Below are positions 1-6,585 of a stretch of DNA of 7,972 nt, in pieces; the stretch's first letter is position 1; every line of letters starts with the position of its first letter. The stretch covers positions 1 through 7,972 of the forward strand of contig JAFUXX010000173.1 of assembly GCA_017476965.1 (NCBI GenBank). Reading direction: 5' to 3'. The translations under genes were made by a program, and so were the position numbers. Under the pieces are notes generated by a model, which saw only the letters and a program-made list of their open reading frames with translations, had not been told where the DNA came from and did no database searches. This stretch comes from Kiritimatiellia bacterium (GTDB taxonomy: Bacteria > Verrucomicrobiota > Kiritimatiellia > RFP12 > UBA3636).

Positions 1-486
1 GTACTGCGCGGGGTCGGGGCCGACGGAAAGCTCCGCGGCGAGCCCGGGGTAGGGCAGGCCGGGGACGGGGCGCACGGTTTCGCCGGTTTCGCGGATTTCG
101 AAAATCCACGGGCCTTCGGGAGTGTGGCTCGCGTAGTGCAGGACGGCGTCGCCGCGGCCGGCAGCGGCTTCGAGCGCGGCGACGTCCTCGTACGCGGTGC
201 ACGCGTCGAGGTCCTCGGGGCGGCGCCCGCCGAGCGCGCCGGGGAGAATCTCGTGCGTCGATTCGTCCGCCGGATCTTCGGCGAGGAAGAAGTGGAACGG
301 GCGGTCGCCGTCGAACGCGACTGCGTCCTGGATCGCCTCGTGCAGGTCGTACAGGCTCGCCCCGGGCGGCACGTCGATGAAGCGCACGCATTCGCCGCCG
401 TCGGCCCAGGGGCCGGAGAGGCACGCGACGCGGAGGCGATGCACGGCAGGCGATTCCGGGCCGGCCACCGGGAAAAAGACGTTCAT
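1..486 (-). CDS. pRiA4b ORF-3-like domain protein, N-terminal 162 residues (C-terminus beyond window)
   Basis: Reading from an ATG at 486-484, the frame stays open to the window edge, so the C-terminus is missing. The protein starts MNVFFPVAGPESPAVHRLRV. Residues 36-70 (motif PPGASLYDLHEAIQDA, then DRPFHFFL) match the 'L.dLH..Iq.a...d..H.y.F' pattern of the plasmid pRiA4b ORF-3-like family, and residues 112-133 (AVLHYASHTPEGPWIFEI) resemble its second 'Y.yd.gd.W...i' motif. The family is often mislabelled as an IS1096 passenger or TnpR; its biochemical role is not established, and nothing here suggests a mobile element. The ATG overlaps the riboflavin synthase TGA as ATGA and has no obvious Shine-Dalgarno, so translation is probably coupled to the upstream gene. 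The family call is from motif memory and is moderately sure; no function is inferred. Confidence 0.62.
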   Translation of the reverse strand, partial: MNVFFPVAGPESPAVHRLRVACLSGPWADGGECVRFIDVPPGASLYDLHEAIQDAVAFDGDRPFHFFLAEDPADESTHEILPGALGGRRPEDLDACTAYEDVAALEAAAGRGDAVLHYASHTPEGPWIFEIRETGETVRPVPGLPYPGLAAELSVGPDPAQY

Positions 487-1160
487 CGGTCGATTGCGAA
501 TCCGGCGCGAGCCAGAAGGTCCATCGTTATCGGCGGCGGGGCGGCGGCCGCGCCGGCCGGGGCCCCGATCCGCGAAAGGAATGAAAAGACGTAGCGTCCC
601 AACACGTCGGTTTCGACGTTGATCCTGTCGCCGGGGGCGCGCGAGGAGAGCGAAGTGCCGCGCCACGTGGTCGGGATGACGCTGACCTCGAACGCGCCGG
701 GCTCCGGGACCGCGCTCACGGTGAGGCTCGTGCCGTCGAGGGCGACGGAGCCCTTGTAGACGACGAACCGCGCCACTTCGTCCGGGCAGCGCAGGCGCAG
801 CACGTGGTCGCGTCCCGCGCGGCGGACCTCTTCCAGCACGGCCGTGCCGTCCACGTGCCCCTGGACCACGTGGCCGCCGAGCCTGTCGCACGGGCGCAGC
901 GCGCGCTCCAGGTTGAGGGGCGCGCCGGGGGCGAGGTCGCCGAGCGCGCTCGCGCGCAGCGTTTCGTCCAGCACGTCGGCGTCGAAGCCGTCGGGACGGA
1001 CCCGCGTAACGGTCAGGCACACGCCCTGCACGGCGACGCTTTCGCCGGGAACGAGCGGGCCGTCGCGCCACGGAGCGCAGGAAACGGAAACGACGCTCCC
1101 GCCGCTCCCGCCGCGGATGGCGGCGAGCGAACCGATTTGCTGGACGAGACCCGTGAACAC
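483..1160 (-). CDS. ribE: Riboflavin synthase, alpha subunit
   Basis: Catalyses dismutation of two 6,7-dimethyl-8-ribityllumazine molecules to riboflavin, the last step of riboflavin synthesis in the cytosol; family members act as trimers. The 225-residue product shows the family's two tandem lumazine-binding barrels. Barrel 1 begins with the diagnostic MFTG and carries SVAVQGVCLTV with Cys48 and an ETLR motif at Glu66-Thr67. Barrel 2 begins around LGGHVVQGHVDG (His97, His102) and contains KGSVALDGTSLTV and a late NVETDVLGRYV. The C-terminus keeps the usual 'IT.d.L...GF' ending (residues 211-221) after an Ala/Pro-rich insert at about 199-210, making it slightly longer than the roughly 213-residue E. 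coli protein. The start codon is GTG; it is fixed by the MFTG motif, although no Shine-Dalgarno precedes it. No other riboflavin genes are in view. The symbol ribE follows the name used for the alpha-type synthase; some genomes call it ribC. Confidence 0.96.
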   Translation of the reverse strand: MFTGLVQQIGSLAAIRGGSGGSVVSVSCAPWRDGPLVPGESVAVQGVCLTVTRVRPDGFDADVLDETLRASALGDLAPGAPLNLERALRPCDRLGGHVVQGHVDGTAVLEEVRRAGRDHVLRLRCPDEVARFVVYKGSVALDGTSLTVSAVPEPGAFEVSVIPTTWRGTSLSSRAPGDRINVETDVLGRYVFSFLSRIGAPAGAAAAPPPITMDLLARAGFAIDR

Positions 1161-1196
1161 GGGGGCGAGAATATCACAACAGGGCCTGCCGGAAAA
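1161..1196 (-). promoter_or_regulatory. Predicted promoter of riboflavin synthase, leaderless type
   Basis: On the minus strand a -10 hexamer TATTCT (1173-1168) is preceded directly by TGA (1176-1174), giving an extended -10 (TGnTATTCT). A weak -35, TTTTCC (1196-1191), sits 17 bp upstream. Only seven bases (1167-1161, CGCCCCC) separate the -10 from the GTG start, so the predicted transcription start falls on the start codon or one base before it. No Shine-Dalgarno is present. The upstream gap is too short and lacks the conserved elements of an FMN riboswitch. Confidence 0.45.
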
Positions 1197-1215
1197 GCCC
1201 GTTTTTCGCGCGTTC

Positions 1216-1246
1216 GCGGCGGTCCGGCCGGGGGCCGGGCCGCCGC
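1216..1246 (-). terminator. GC-rich hairpin after the glycosidase-like gene, possible terminator
   Basis: Near-perfect inverted repeat: arms 1216-1222 with 1240-1246 (7 bp), one C-A mismatch (1239/1223) on the minus-strand transcript, then 1224-1229 with 1233-1238 (6 bp) around a 3-nt loop. It begins 10 nt after the TGA of the upstream gene. It lacks the immediate U-run of a canonical intrinsic terminator; only an A5 run and, further on, TTTT follow (about 1207-1195). It could stop transcription without a U-tract or protect the mRNA 3' end. Confidence 0.45.
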
Positions 1247-1256
1247 GGGCGCGGGC

Positions 1257-4200
1257 TCAGTCCGCGAGGAGCACCTTGGCCCACTTCCACGGGCTCTTCA
1301 CGGCGTTGTCGCGCTTGGAGCTGGGCCAGTAGATTTCGCGCGGGTCGCGCAGCCCCTGCACCGCCGCGGTGAACATCATGCCGCACTGGTCGCCGGCCTT
1401 CGGCGCCCAGCCGTGGATGCGCGAAGCGGGGAGGAAGATTTCCATCCTGTAGCCGACGGGGTCGCCGGCCTTGTCGCGGAGGACGCGGAGGGCGCTTTCG
1501 ACGTCCTGCATGTCCGGCGCGGTCTTCTGGTTCGCGTTGTTGCCCCAGAAGCCGGAGAAGACGCGGTTCTCGGAGGCGAGCGGGCAGAACCAGAACTGGT
1601 GGTCGCCGTCGCCCCACGGGGCGCCGTCGGCGAACGCGGCGCCGGGCGAGCTGAACATGAGCTCGATGCAGTCGGCGGCGCGCCAGAAGGAGTTGGGGTC
1701 GGACGTCATGCACTTGGAGTCGGTCACGTCGAACATGAGGTAGAGGCCCTCGGGGGCCCAGCCCGCGAAGAATCGGCTGCCCTCCTTGTCGCCGCGCGGG
1801 CCGAGCATCCATGCGGGGAGCTGGTACTTGGCGGCCTGGCCCTCCCAGTCCGAAGGATCGGCGTCGATAGAAATCTTCGCGGGATCGACGCGGCGGAGCG
1901 TCCACCCGCGCGGAACGACGGGGGCGTAGTCGATCGCGGCGTCCGGGCGGGCGGCGTTGCTCACGAGCAGTTTGGGAATCGCCTTCTTTTCGGTCGCCGG
2001 GACGGGCGTCGACGCCGCGAGGCGGAACTTGAGCGTGGTCTTTTCGTCGGGGGGGACGGTGCCGGTGGTCTGCGACTCGGGCTCGATCTTCCAGCCTTCG
2101 GGCAGGCTCGCGCGAAGCTCGAAGGACTGGGGCGCGGCGGACTGGTTGGCGACGTCCACCTCGAACACTCCGTCGAACCCTTCGACATGGCTCGTCACGT
2201 AGGCCTGCGGGACGACGTCCACGTCCACGACCATCGTCTTCGGATGCTTTTTGGAGCCCTTGGGCCAGCCGGCGACTTCGAACCGCGCGGCGCCGCGGCC
2301 GGCGCCGAACGGGCCGCAAACGTCGAATCCGCCCTCGACCGGGGTGGAGGTCCAGCCGGCGCGGACGAGGTCCTTCGGCAGGCGCACTTCGTAGTCGCAC
2401 TTGCCGGGATTTGCGACGCGCACCTCGATGGGCTCGCCGGAGACGTTGCGCACGAAGAAGTCGCTTTCGAGGTCCACCGGGCACTGCTGGAGCCACTCGC
2501 AGTTTTCGGAGAGGCCGACGTACCAGACCGGATCGACGCCGAGCCTGCGATGGCGGGAGCGCTCCAGCGCCGCGCCGAACATGTCGCGGATTTCCTCCGC
2601 CTCCGGGTCGCGGATTTCGAGCTCGCGCGCCTTCTTTTCGACCGTCGTCGCCTTTTCGGGCGGGTAGATCTGGAACGCCATCGCGACCAGCTTGCCGTCG
2701 GGGCGGCGCAGGACGTGCGCCATGTGGTTGGGGCCGAGGTTGGCGTAGCCGAGGTATTCGGCCTCGGCCGGGAGGAAGGTGCGGAGCGCGGCGAACGCGG
2801 CGGCGACGGGCTTGGGCTCGCGGAAGCGGTCGAACATCCCGCAGCCGTCGAAGAAGTTTTTGGGATCGGGCGTGTTGCTGTCGTAGTACCAGTACCAGAA
2901 GAGCTTGTCCACGCCGTTGCCGCGCGCGAGGACCCATTCGCGCTGCATGTACGCGGCCTGCTCCCATTCGGAGACGATCTGCCCGGCGCGGGTGTCCCAG
3001 CCCCATTCCGTGATCCAGAGCTGGCGGTCGCGGCCGTCGGCGGTCGCGGCCTTTTTCCAGTGGCGCCAGAGGTCGCGCTGGTAGGTCTTGCGCTCCTCGC
3101 CCATGCCGGTGTTGAGGTTGGCGCGGGAAACTTCGGGGCCGACGAGGCCGCAGTAGCGGTGGCCGTTCACGACGTCGATGTCGCGGAAATCGCCGTTTTC
3201 GACGAACTTGCGCGTGGCGGCGACGTCGATGCCGGCGGCACCCTCCTGCACGGCCCAGGCGTCGGGGCGGACGGCCTTCATGATCTGCGCGAAAACGCGG
3301 TGGTACGCGCCGTAGGCGCCGGGAGCGCGGTTCTTGACGTTGTCGCGCTCGTTGTCGAGTTCGAAGCAGCAGAGGCCGTCGAACGTCGCGACGATGCGCG
3401 CCATGTCGCGGCGCCATTCGTCGGTGGGCGAATCGGGGGTGTCAGGGGAGCCGTTGGAGTCCTTCTGGATCGCGCCCATGAGGCACGGGAGGGTGTAGAG
3501 GCCGTTGTCCTGCGCGGCCTGGAGGATTTTCGGATACCACGGCCACCCTTTGTACGCGCCTTCGCCGCGGGCCTTGTTCATCCAGCCGAACGTGTACGCG
3601 TAGTCGCGCACCCATGCGAAGCCGAGCCGCGCGAACTTTTCGTACCCGACGTAGCCGCCGCCGTGGACGTTCACGCCGTACGGGCTCGCCTTCTTCTGCT
3701 CCTCGGTGAGGGCTGGCGGGTGCAGGATGACGGCGCAGCGCGCGGTCTTTTCGATCGGGTCGCCGGGGAAGCCCGAAGCGCGGAGTCGAACCGTGTACGC
3801 GCCGGGTTCCTGGAATGGCAGGGGAACGCGCAGGGAAGCGGAATCGAGCACGTCGAGGTCCGGGGCGGCGGTCTGGCGCACTTCGCCCGAGGCGCTCTCC
3901 ACTTCGATCCCGAACCGGACCGTGCGCGGCTCTCCGATCCACGAGCCGGCGGAGAGGACGATTTCGGGCTTGTCCTCGCCGAAGTAGAAGCAGTTGCCGA
4001 CGACGGGGAAGGACATCGCGAAGGAGAACGGCCGCTCGTCCGGCGGGATGCCGTCCATGTCGGTGTGGACGCGCAGGTCGTACACGTCCACGATGCGCGT
4101 CACGGCCTCGGGGTTGTTGCGGTCGCCCCAGTTGTCCTGCTTGAAGCAGTCGATGCGGACAGGCTGCTGGAGCGGCACCTGCGCGTCCTTGCCCGTCGCC

Positions 4201-4736
4201 GGATCCTTGCCCTTGACCTTTTCGGGAATGACGAACTCGAACTTCGTCCACTCGCGCGTTTTTGGCGAAACGGCGAACGAGAAGCCGTTGGTGGCGGCGT
4301 CGACCAACCTCAGCTCGTACCCGGCCTGCACGTCGCCGCCGAGCCGCGCCCAGCAGGTGACTTTGCGGGTCCGGCCGGGGAACGGGGCGGAGTTCGCCGG
4401 ATGGCAGTTCCAGCCGCCGAACGTGCGCGGGGCGTAGCGCGTGACGAGGCGCAGCGCCTTGGCGCCGGCGGGCGCCTCGGGATCGTCGGGACGCTCGTCG
4501 ACAGCCTCGATCGCGCCGGACGTGGTCACCCAGTCGCCTTCCTTCCACGGGTTGGCCTCGGGGTCGCCGACGTCGCGCGAAACGAGCGGCGCGGCGGCGC
4601 TCTCGGCTTCGGGCGGGGCGGCGTTTTCCTGCGCGGGAGCGCATGGCGCGACGAGCGCCGCGGAGACGGCGAAGAGGACTGCGGAAAGGGCCGCGGATAG
4701 CGGCGCGTGGAGGCTGGGGCCGGATGGGTTTCTCAT
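1257..4736 (-). CDS. Large exported glycoside hydrolase-like protein (clan GH-A type) with NEW3-like and CBM9-like domains
   Basis: A 1159-residue protein that I assign to a fold type but not to a substrate. Residues 1-36 form a signal peptide (hydrophobic run about 12-31, likely cut near CAPAQ-E). Residues about 55-225 look like a beta-sandwich module with aromatic and WN/FKQDNWGD motifs; about 240-345 is a second beta-rich, Ig-like segment. Residues about 350-660 resemble a TIM-barrel hydrolase of the GH5/GH39 type: it contains CCFELDNERDN, with Glu463 as likely acid/base, and LWITEWGWDT, with Glu577 as likely nucleophile. Residues about 855-925 (VANQSAAPQSFEL...LPEGWKIEPES...VPPDEKTTLKF) resemble a NEW3 alpha-galactosidase-associated domain. 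Residues about 950-1159 resemble CBM9/DOMON-like modules (ISIDADPSDWEG, WAPEGLYLMFDVTDSK, DCIELMFSS, YRMEIFLPASRI). No membrane anchor or sorting tail is seen, so it is periplasmic, outer-surface or secreted. The ATG start is set by the signal peptide; there is no Shine-Dalgarno. Confidence 0.8.
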   Translation of the reverse strand: MRNPSGPSLHAPLSAALSAVLFAVSAALVAPCAPAQENAAPPEAESAAAPLVSRDVGDPEANPWKEGDWVTTSGAIEAVDERPDDPEAPAGAKALRLVTRYAPRTFGGWNCHPANSAPFPGRTRKVTCWARLGGDVQAGYELRLVDAATNGFSFAVSPKTREWTKFEFVIPEKVKGKDPATGKDAQVPLQQPVRIDCFKQDNWGDRNNPEAVTRIVDVYDLRVHTDMDGIPPDERPFSFAMSFPVVGNCFYFGEDKPEIVLSAGSWIGEPRTVRFGIEVESASGEVRQTAAPDLDVLDSASLRVPLPFQEPGAYTVRLRASGFPGDPIEKTARCAVILHPPALTEEQKKASPYGVNVHGGGYVGYEKFARLGFAWVRDYAYTFGWMNKARGEGAYKGWPWYPKILQAAQDNGLYTLPCLMGAIQKDSNGSPDTPDSPTDEWRRDMARIVATFDGLCCFELDNERDNVKNRAPGAYGAYHRVFAQIMKAVRPDAWAVQEGAAGIDVAATRKFVENGDFRDIDVVNGHRYCGLVGPEVSRANLNTGMGEERKTYQRDLWRHWKKAATADGRDRQLWITEWGWDTRAGQIVSEWEQAAYMQREWVLARGNGVDKLFWYWYYDSNTPDPKNFFDGCGMFDRFREPKPVAAAFAALRTFLPAEAEYLGYANLGPNHMAHVLRRPDGKLVAMAFQIYPPEKATTVEKKARELEIRDPEAEEIRDMFGAALERSRHRRLGVDPVWYVGLSENCEWLQQCPVDLESDFFVRNVSGEPIEVRVANPGKCDYEVRLPKDLVRAGWTSTPVEGGFDVCGPFGAGRGAARFEVAGWPKGSKKHPKTMVVDVDVVPQAYVTSHVEGFDGVFEVDVANQSAAPQSFELRASLPEGWKIEPESQTTGTVPPDEKTTLKFRLAASTPVPATEKKAIPKLLVSNAARPDAAIDYAPVVPRGWTLRRVDPAKISIDADPSDWEGQAAKYQLPAWMLGPRGDKEGSRFFAGWAPEGLYLMFDVTDSKCMTSDPNSFWRAADCIELMFSSPGAAFADGAPWGDGDHQFWFCPLASENRVFSGFWGNNANQKTAPDMQDVESALRVLRDKAGDPVGYRMEIFLPASRIHGWAPKAGDQCGMMFTAAVQGLRDPREIYWPSSKRDNAVKSPWKWAKVLLAD

Positions 4737-4773
4737 GGGCCCGATTGTACCCGAGCCACCCCCTTCCGGGCAA
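4737..4773 (-). promoter_or_regulatory. Predicted promoter of the glycosidase-like gene, leaderless type
   Basis: The 60-bp gap 4737-4796 holds, on the minus strand, a -35-like TTGCCC (4773-4768, 4 of 6 matches to TTGACA), an 18-bp spacer, and a strong -10 TACAAT (4749-4744, 5 of 6 matches to TATAAT). Seven bases (CGGGCCC, 4743-4737) then lead to the ATG at 4736. Transcription is therefore predicted to start at the ATG or one base before it, leaving no room for a ribosome binding site. I see no clear terminator for the upstream solute-binding gene in this gap. Confidence 0.55.
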
Positions 4774-4796
4774 GCGGAATCGGACCCGCGCCAGGC

Positions 4797-6554
4797 CTAG
4801 TCCGCGATGGGAGGCGGGGGAAGCGGCGCGCCGGATTGCATGGCGTCGGCGAGGGCGGCCCCGGCGTCCGGATCGGCCCACCAGAGGGAAACGATGTCGT
4901 CCTCGCCGCCGAAGCGCGAGAGCACCGCCGGCGGCATGCCGAACTTGTTCCACCACGCGAGGCGCGTCGCGTCGGAGTTCCAGAGCAGGATGTACGGGAC
5001 CGCGGCGGCGAGGCGCGCGTCGATTTCGCGGTCTATGGCGTTGCGGGCTTCGAGCGAAAACTCGGTTTTCTGCGCTTCGATGAGGGCGTCCACCTCGGGG
5101 TCGGAAAAGCCGGTGACGTTGTTGCCGCCCTGTTCGTCCGCCTGCGCGCCGCTCCACATGCTTTCGGGGTCCTTTTCGAGTCCCGAGGACCACGCGCACC
5201 ACGTGCAGTCGAAATCGTGGGCGTCCATGTCGCGCATCCACGCGGCCCAGTCCTTGCGCTCCACTTCGAGCGCGATTCCGGCTTCGTTGCGCAGCGCGGC
5301 CTTCCAGCGGGCGAGGAACTTGTCCGACGCGGGCGAATTGGAGAGGAACCGCAGCACGAACGGCCGGCCCGACGCGTCGCGCAGAGTGCCGTCGGTTTGG
5401 TCGCGGCGCCACCCGGCCTCGGCGAGCAGCTGCCGCGCGCGCGGCGGATCGTAGCGGAAGAACTCGTTGGTGCACGGGCTTGCCTCGTCGTACAAGTCCT
5501 CCCAGTACGAGCGGTGCATGAAGTACTGCCCGAACATGAGCGAGCGGTTGAAGCCCTCGCGGTCGAGCAGGTGGGCGAGAGCCTTGCGCACGCGCACGTC
5601 CGAGAGGTCCGGCCTGCGCATGTTGAGCGCGAATCCCTGGAAACCGACGGGCTTGCGGTTGCGGACGGCGCGCTTCACGATCCAGTTCTTGTCGAACCGT
5701 TCGCCGCGGGCGTCGAGCGCCCAGGTGGAAGCCGTGTACACGGCGAAGGCGTCCACGAGCCCCTTGCGGAACGCCTCCCAGGCGTTTTCGCGCGAAACGA
5801 AGAACCGCCACAGGATTTCGTCGAAGTTCCAGAGCCCGCGGTTCGACGGCCTGCCGGCGGCCCACCAGTCGGGCCGGCGCACGAACGACAGCGACCGGTT
5901 CTCGCGGAATTCCCCGATGCGGTAGGGGCCGGACACGACGGGAAAGTCGAAATTGACCTCGTTGAAATCGCGGTCGCGGAAGACGTGGGCGGGCAGGACG
6001 AACATCCCGCCTGCCGCGCCGAGGTTGCGCCAGTGCGTCTCGCGGGCCTTGAAGCGGACCGTCCGCTCCGACAGCACCTCGGGCTCGTCGAACTGCGAGA
6101 GCGAGACCTTGGCGGCGCCGGTCGCATTGGAAGGCGACACGACGGCGGCGAAAGTCCAGCGCACGTCCTCCGCCGTGACGGGCGCGCCGTCGCTCCACCG
6201 GGCCGCGGGGTCGATGTCGAAAGTGAACGCGAGGCCGTCGTCGGAAACGGTCCACGACCGCGCGAGCGCCGACGCGAACTCTCCAGAATCCGGATCGCGC
6301 GTCAGGAGGCTTTCGAAGAGCATCGAACAGGCCTGCGCCGCGAACGTCGAATTTTCGAGGTAGTAGTTGAGGCTTTTGGGCACGGCCCCGGCCGCGAGAA
6401 CGACCCGCCCGCCCTTGGGCGCGTCGGGGTTCGCCCACCGGCTCGGCTTTTCCGTCCAGTCCGGGGCGGGGAAGCGCGTGCCGGCGTGGGCGGCGGCGGC
6501 CGCGGCGAAAAAAAAGGCGGCGGCCGCGGTTTTGGCGAAAAACGTTCGGCTCAC
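4797..6554 (-). CDS. Exported solute-binding protein, family 5 (oligopeptide/YejA-like ABC transporter component)
   Basis: A 585-residue periplasmic binding protein that would deliver a substrate, probably a peptide, to an ABC importer. Residues 1-24 are an Ala/Phe-rich signal peptide ending AHA-G. The family 5 signature follows: SRWANPDAPKGGRVVLA (39-54), SLNYYLENSTFAAQACSMLFESLLTRD (61-87), LARSWTVSDDGLAFTFDIDPAARWSDGAPVTAEDVRWTF (97-135), VSGPYRIGEF (207-216), and DVRVRKALAHLLDREGFNRSLMFGQYF (319-345). The NYYLENSTF and RKALAHLLDRE-xxx-GQY features resemble the YejA branch (microcin C/oligopeptide uptake) more than OppA or DppA; this is a judgement from memory. The GTG start gives a sensible signal peptide; a modest GGAG lies 9 nt upstream. 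It follows lpxK by 22 bp, so it is probably co-transcribed. No permease or ATPase genes of an importer follow, so the binding protein is an orphan within this window. Confidence 0.85.
   Translation of the reverse strand: MSRTFFAKTAAAAFFFAAAAAAHAGTRFPAPDWTEKPSRWANPDAPKGGRVVLAAGAVPKSLNYYLENSTFAAQACSMLFESLLTRDPDSGEFASALARSWTVSDDGLAFTFDIDPAARWSDGAPVTAEDVRWTFAAVVSPSNATGAAKVSLSQFDEPEVLSERTVRFKARETHWRNLGAAGGMFVLPAHVFRDRDFNEVNFDFPVVSGPYRIGEFRENRSLSFVRRPDWWAAGRPSNRGLWNFDEILWRFFVSRENAWEAFRKGLVDAFAVYTASTWALDARGERFDKNWIVKRAVRNRKPVGFQGFALNMRRPDLSDVRVRKALAHLLDREGFNRSLMFGQYFMHRSYWEDLYDEASPCTNEFFRYDPPRARQLLAEAGWRRDQTDGTLRDASGRPFVLRFLSNSPASDKFLARWKAALRNEAGIALEVERKDWAAWMRDMDAHDFDCTWCAWSSGLEKDPESMWSGAQADEQGGNNVTGFSDPEVDALIEAQKTEFSLEARNAIDREIDARLAAAVPYILLWNSDATRLAWWNKFGMPPAVLSRFGGEDDIVSLWWADPDAGAALADAMQSGAPLPPPPIAD
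6492..6529. repeat. 14-bp direct repeat flanking an A8/T8 tract in the signal peptide codons
   Basis: GGCGGCGGCCGCGG occurs at 6492-6505 and again at 6516-6529, 24 bp apart (a whole number of codons). Between the copies lies a run of eight A (6508-6515), read as T8 on the coding strand, encoding part of Phe14-Phe16 of the solute-binding protein; the repeats encode the Ala stretches on either side. It may be a trace of in-frame duplication, or simply low-complexity Ala coding at high GC. Confidence 0.6.
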
Positions 6555-6570
6555 GGGACCAGGCTCCGTT

Positions 6571-6585
6571 CCGGCGCTACGCCGG
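6571..6585 (-). other. Small hairpin whose loop is the lpxK stop codon
   Basis: Perfect 6-bp inverted repeat: arms 6571-6576 and 6580-6585 (CCGGCG/CGCCGG). The 3-nt loop 6577-6579 is exactly the TAG stop of lpxK on the minus strand. It has no U-tract, so it is not an obvious terminator. It lies about 17 nt before the GTG of the solute-binding gene and close to its GGAG, so it might influence re-initiation or mRNA processing. Chance is a real alternative in such GC-rich DNA. Confidence 0.4.

Noticed and set aside
1..486. Mobile element passenger (IS1096 TnpR-type annotation of pRiA4b-like proteins)
   Set aside because: No transposase, terminal inverted repeats or target duplication are seen; the gene is translationally coupled to a housekeeping enzyme.
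1161..1256. Possible FMN riboswitch upstream of riboflavin synthase
   Set aside because: The gap is only 96 bp, much of it is a hairpin belonging to the upstream gene, and none of the conserved RFN element blocks are visible; the predicted start also leaves no leader.
804..4700. A 1298-codon open frame on the plus strand spanning the ribE region and most of the glycosidase-like gene
   Set aside because: It runs antisense to clear genes and crosses an intergenic gap; its Ala/Gly/Arg/Val/Glu-rich, low-complexity composition is what GC-rich codon bias gives opposite a real gene. No domain is recognisable.
4629..4736. Lipoprotein signal in the glycosidase-like protein (Cys32 in LVAPCAPAQ)
   Set aside because: Pro at the position before Cys does not fit the usual lipobox; a signal peptidase I site a few residues later is more plausible.
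3442..6438. A 998-codon minus-strand frame overlapping two genes out of phase
   Set aside because: Extremely Arg-rich composition and overlap with two convincing genes in another frame; GC artefact.
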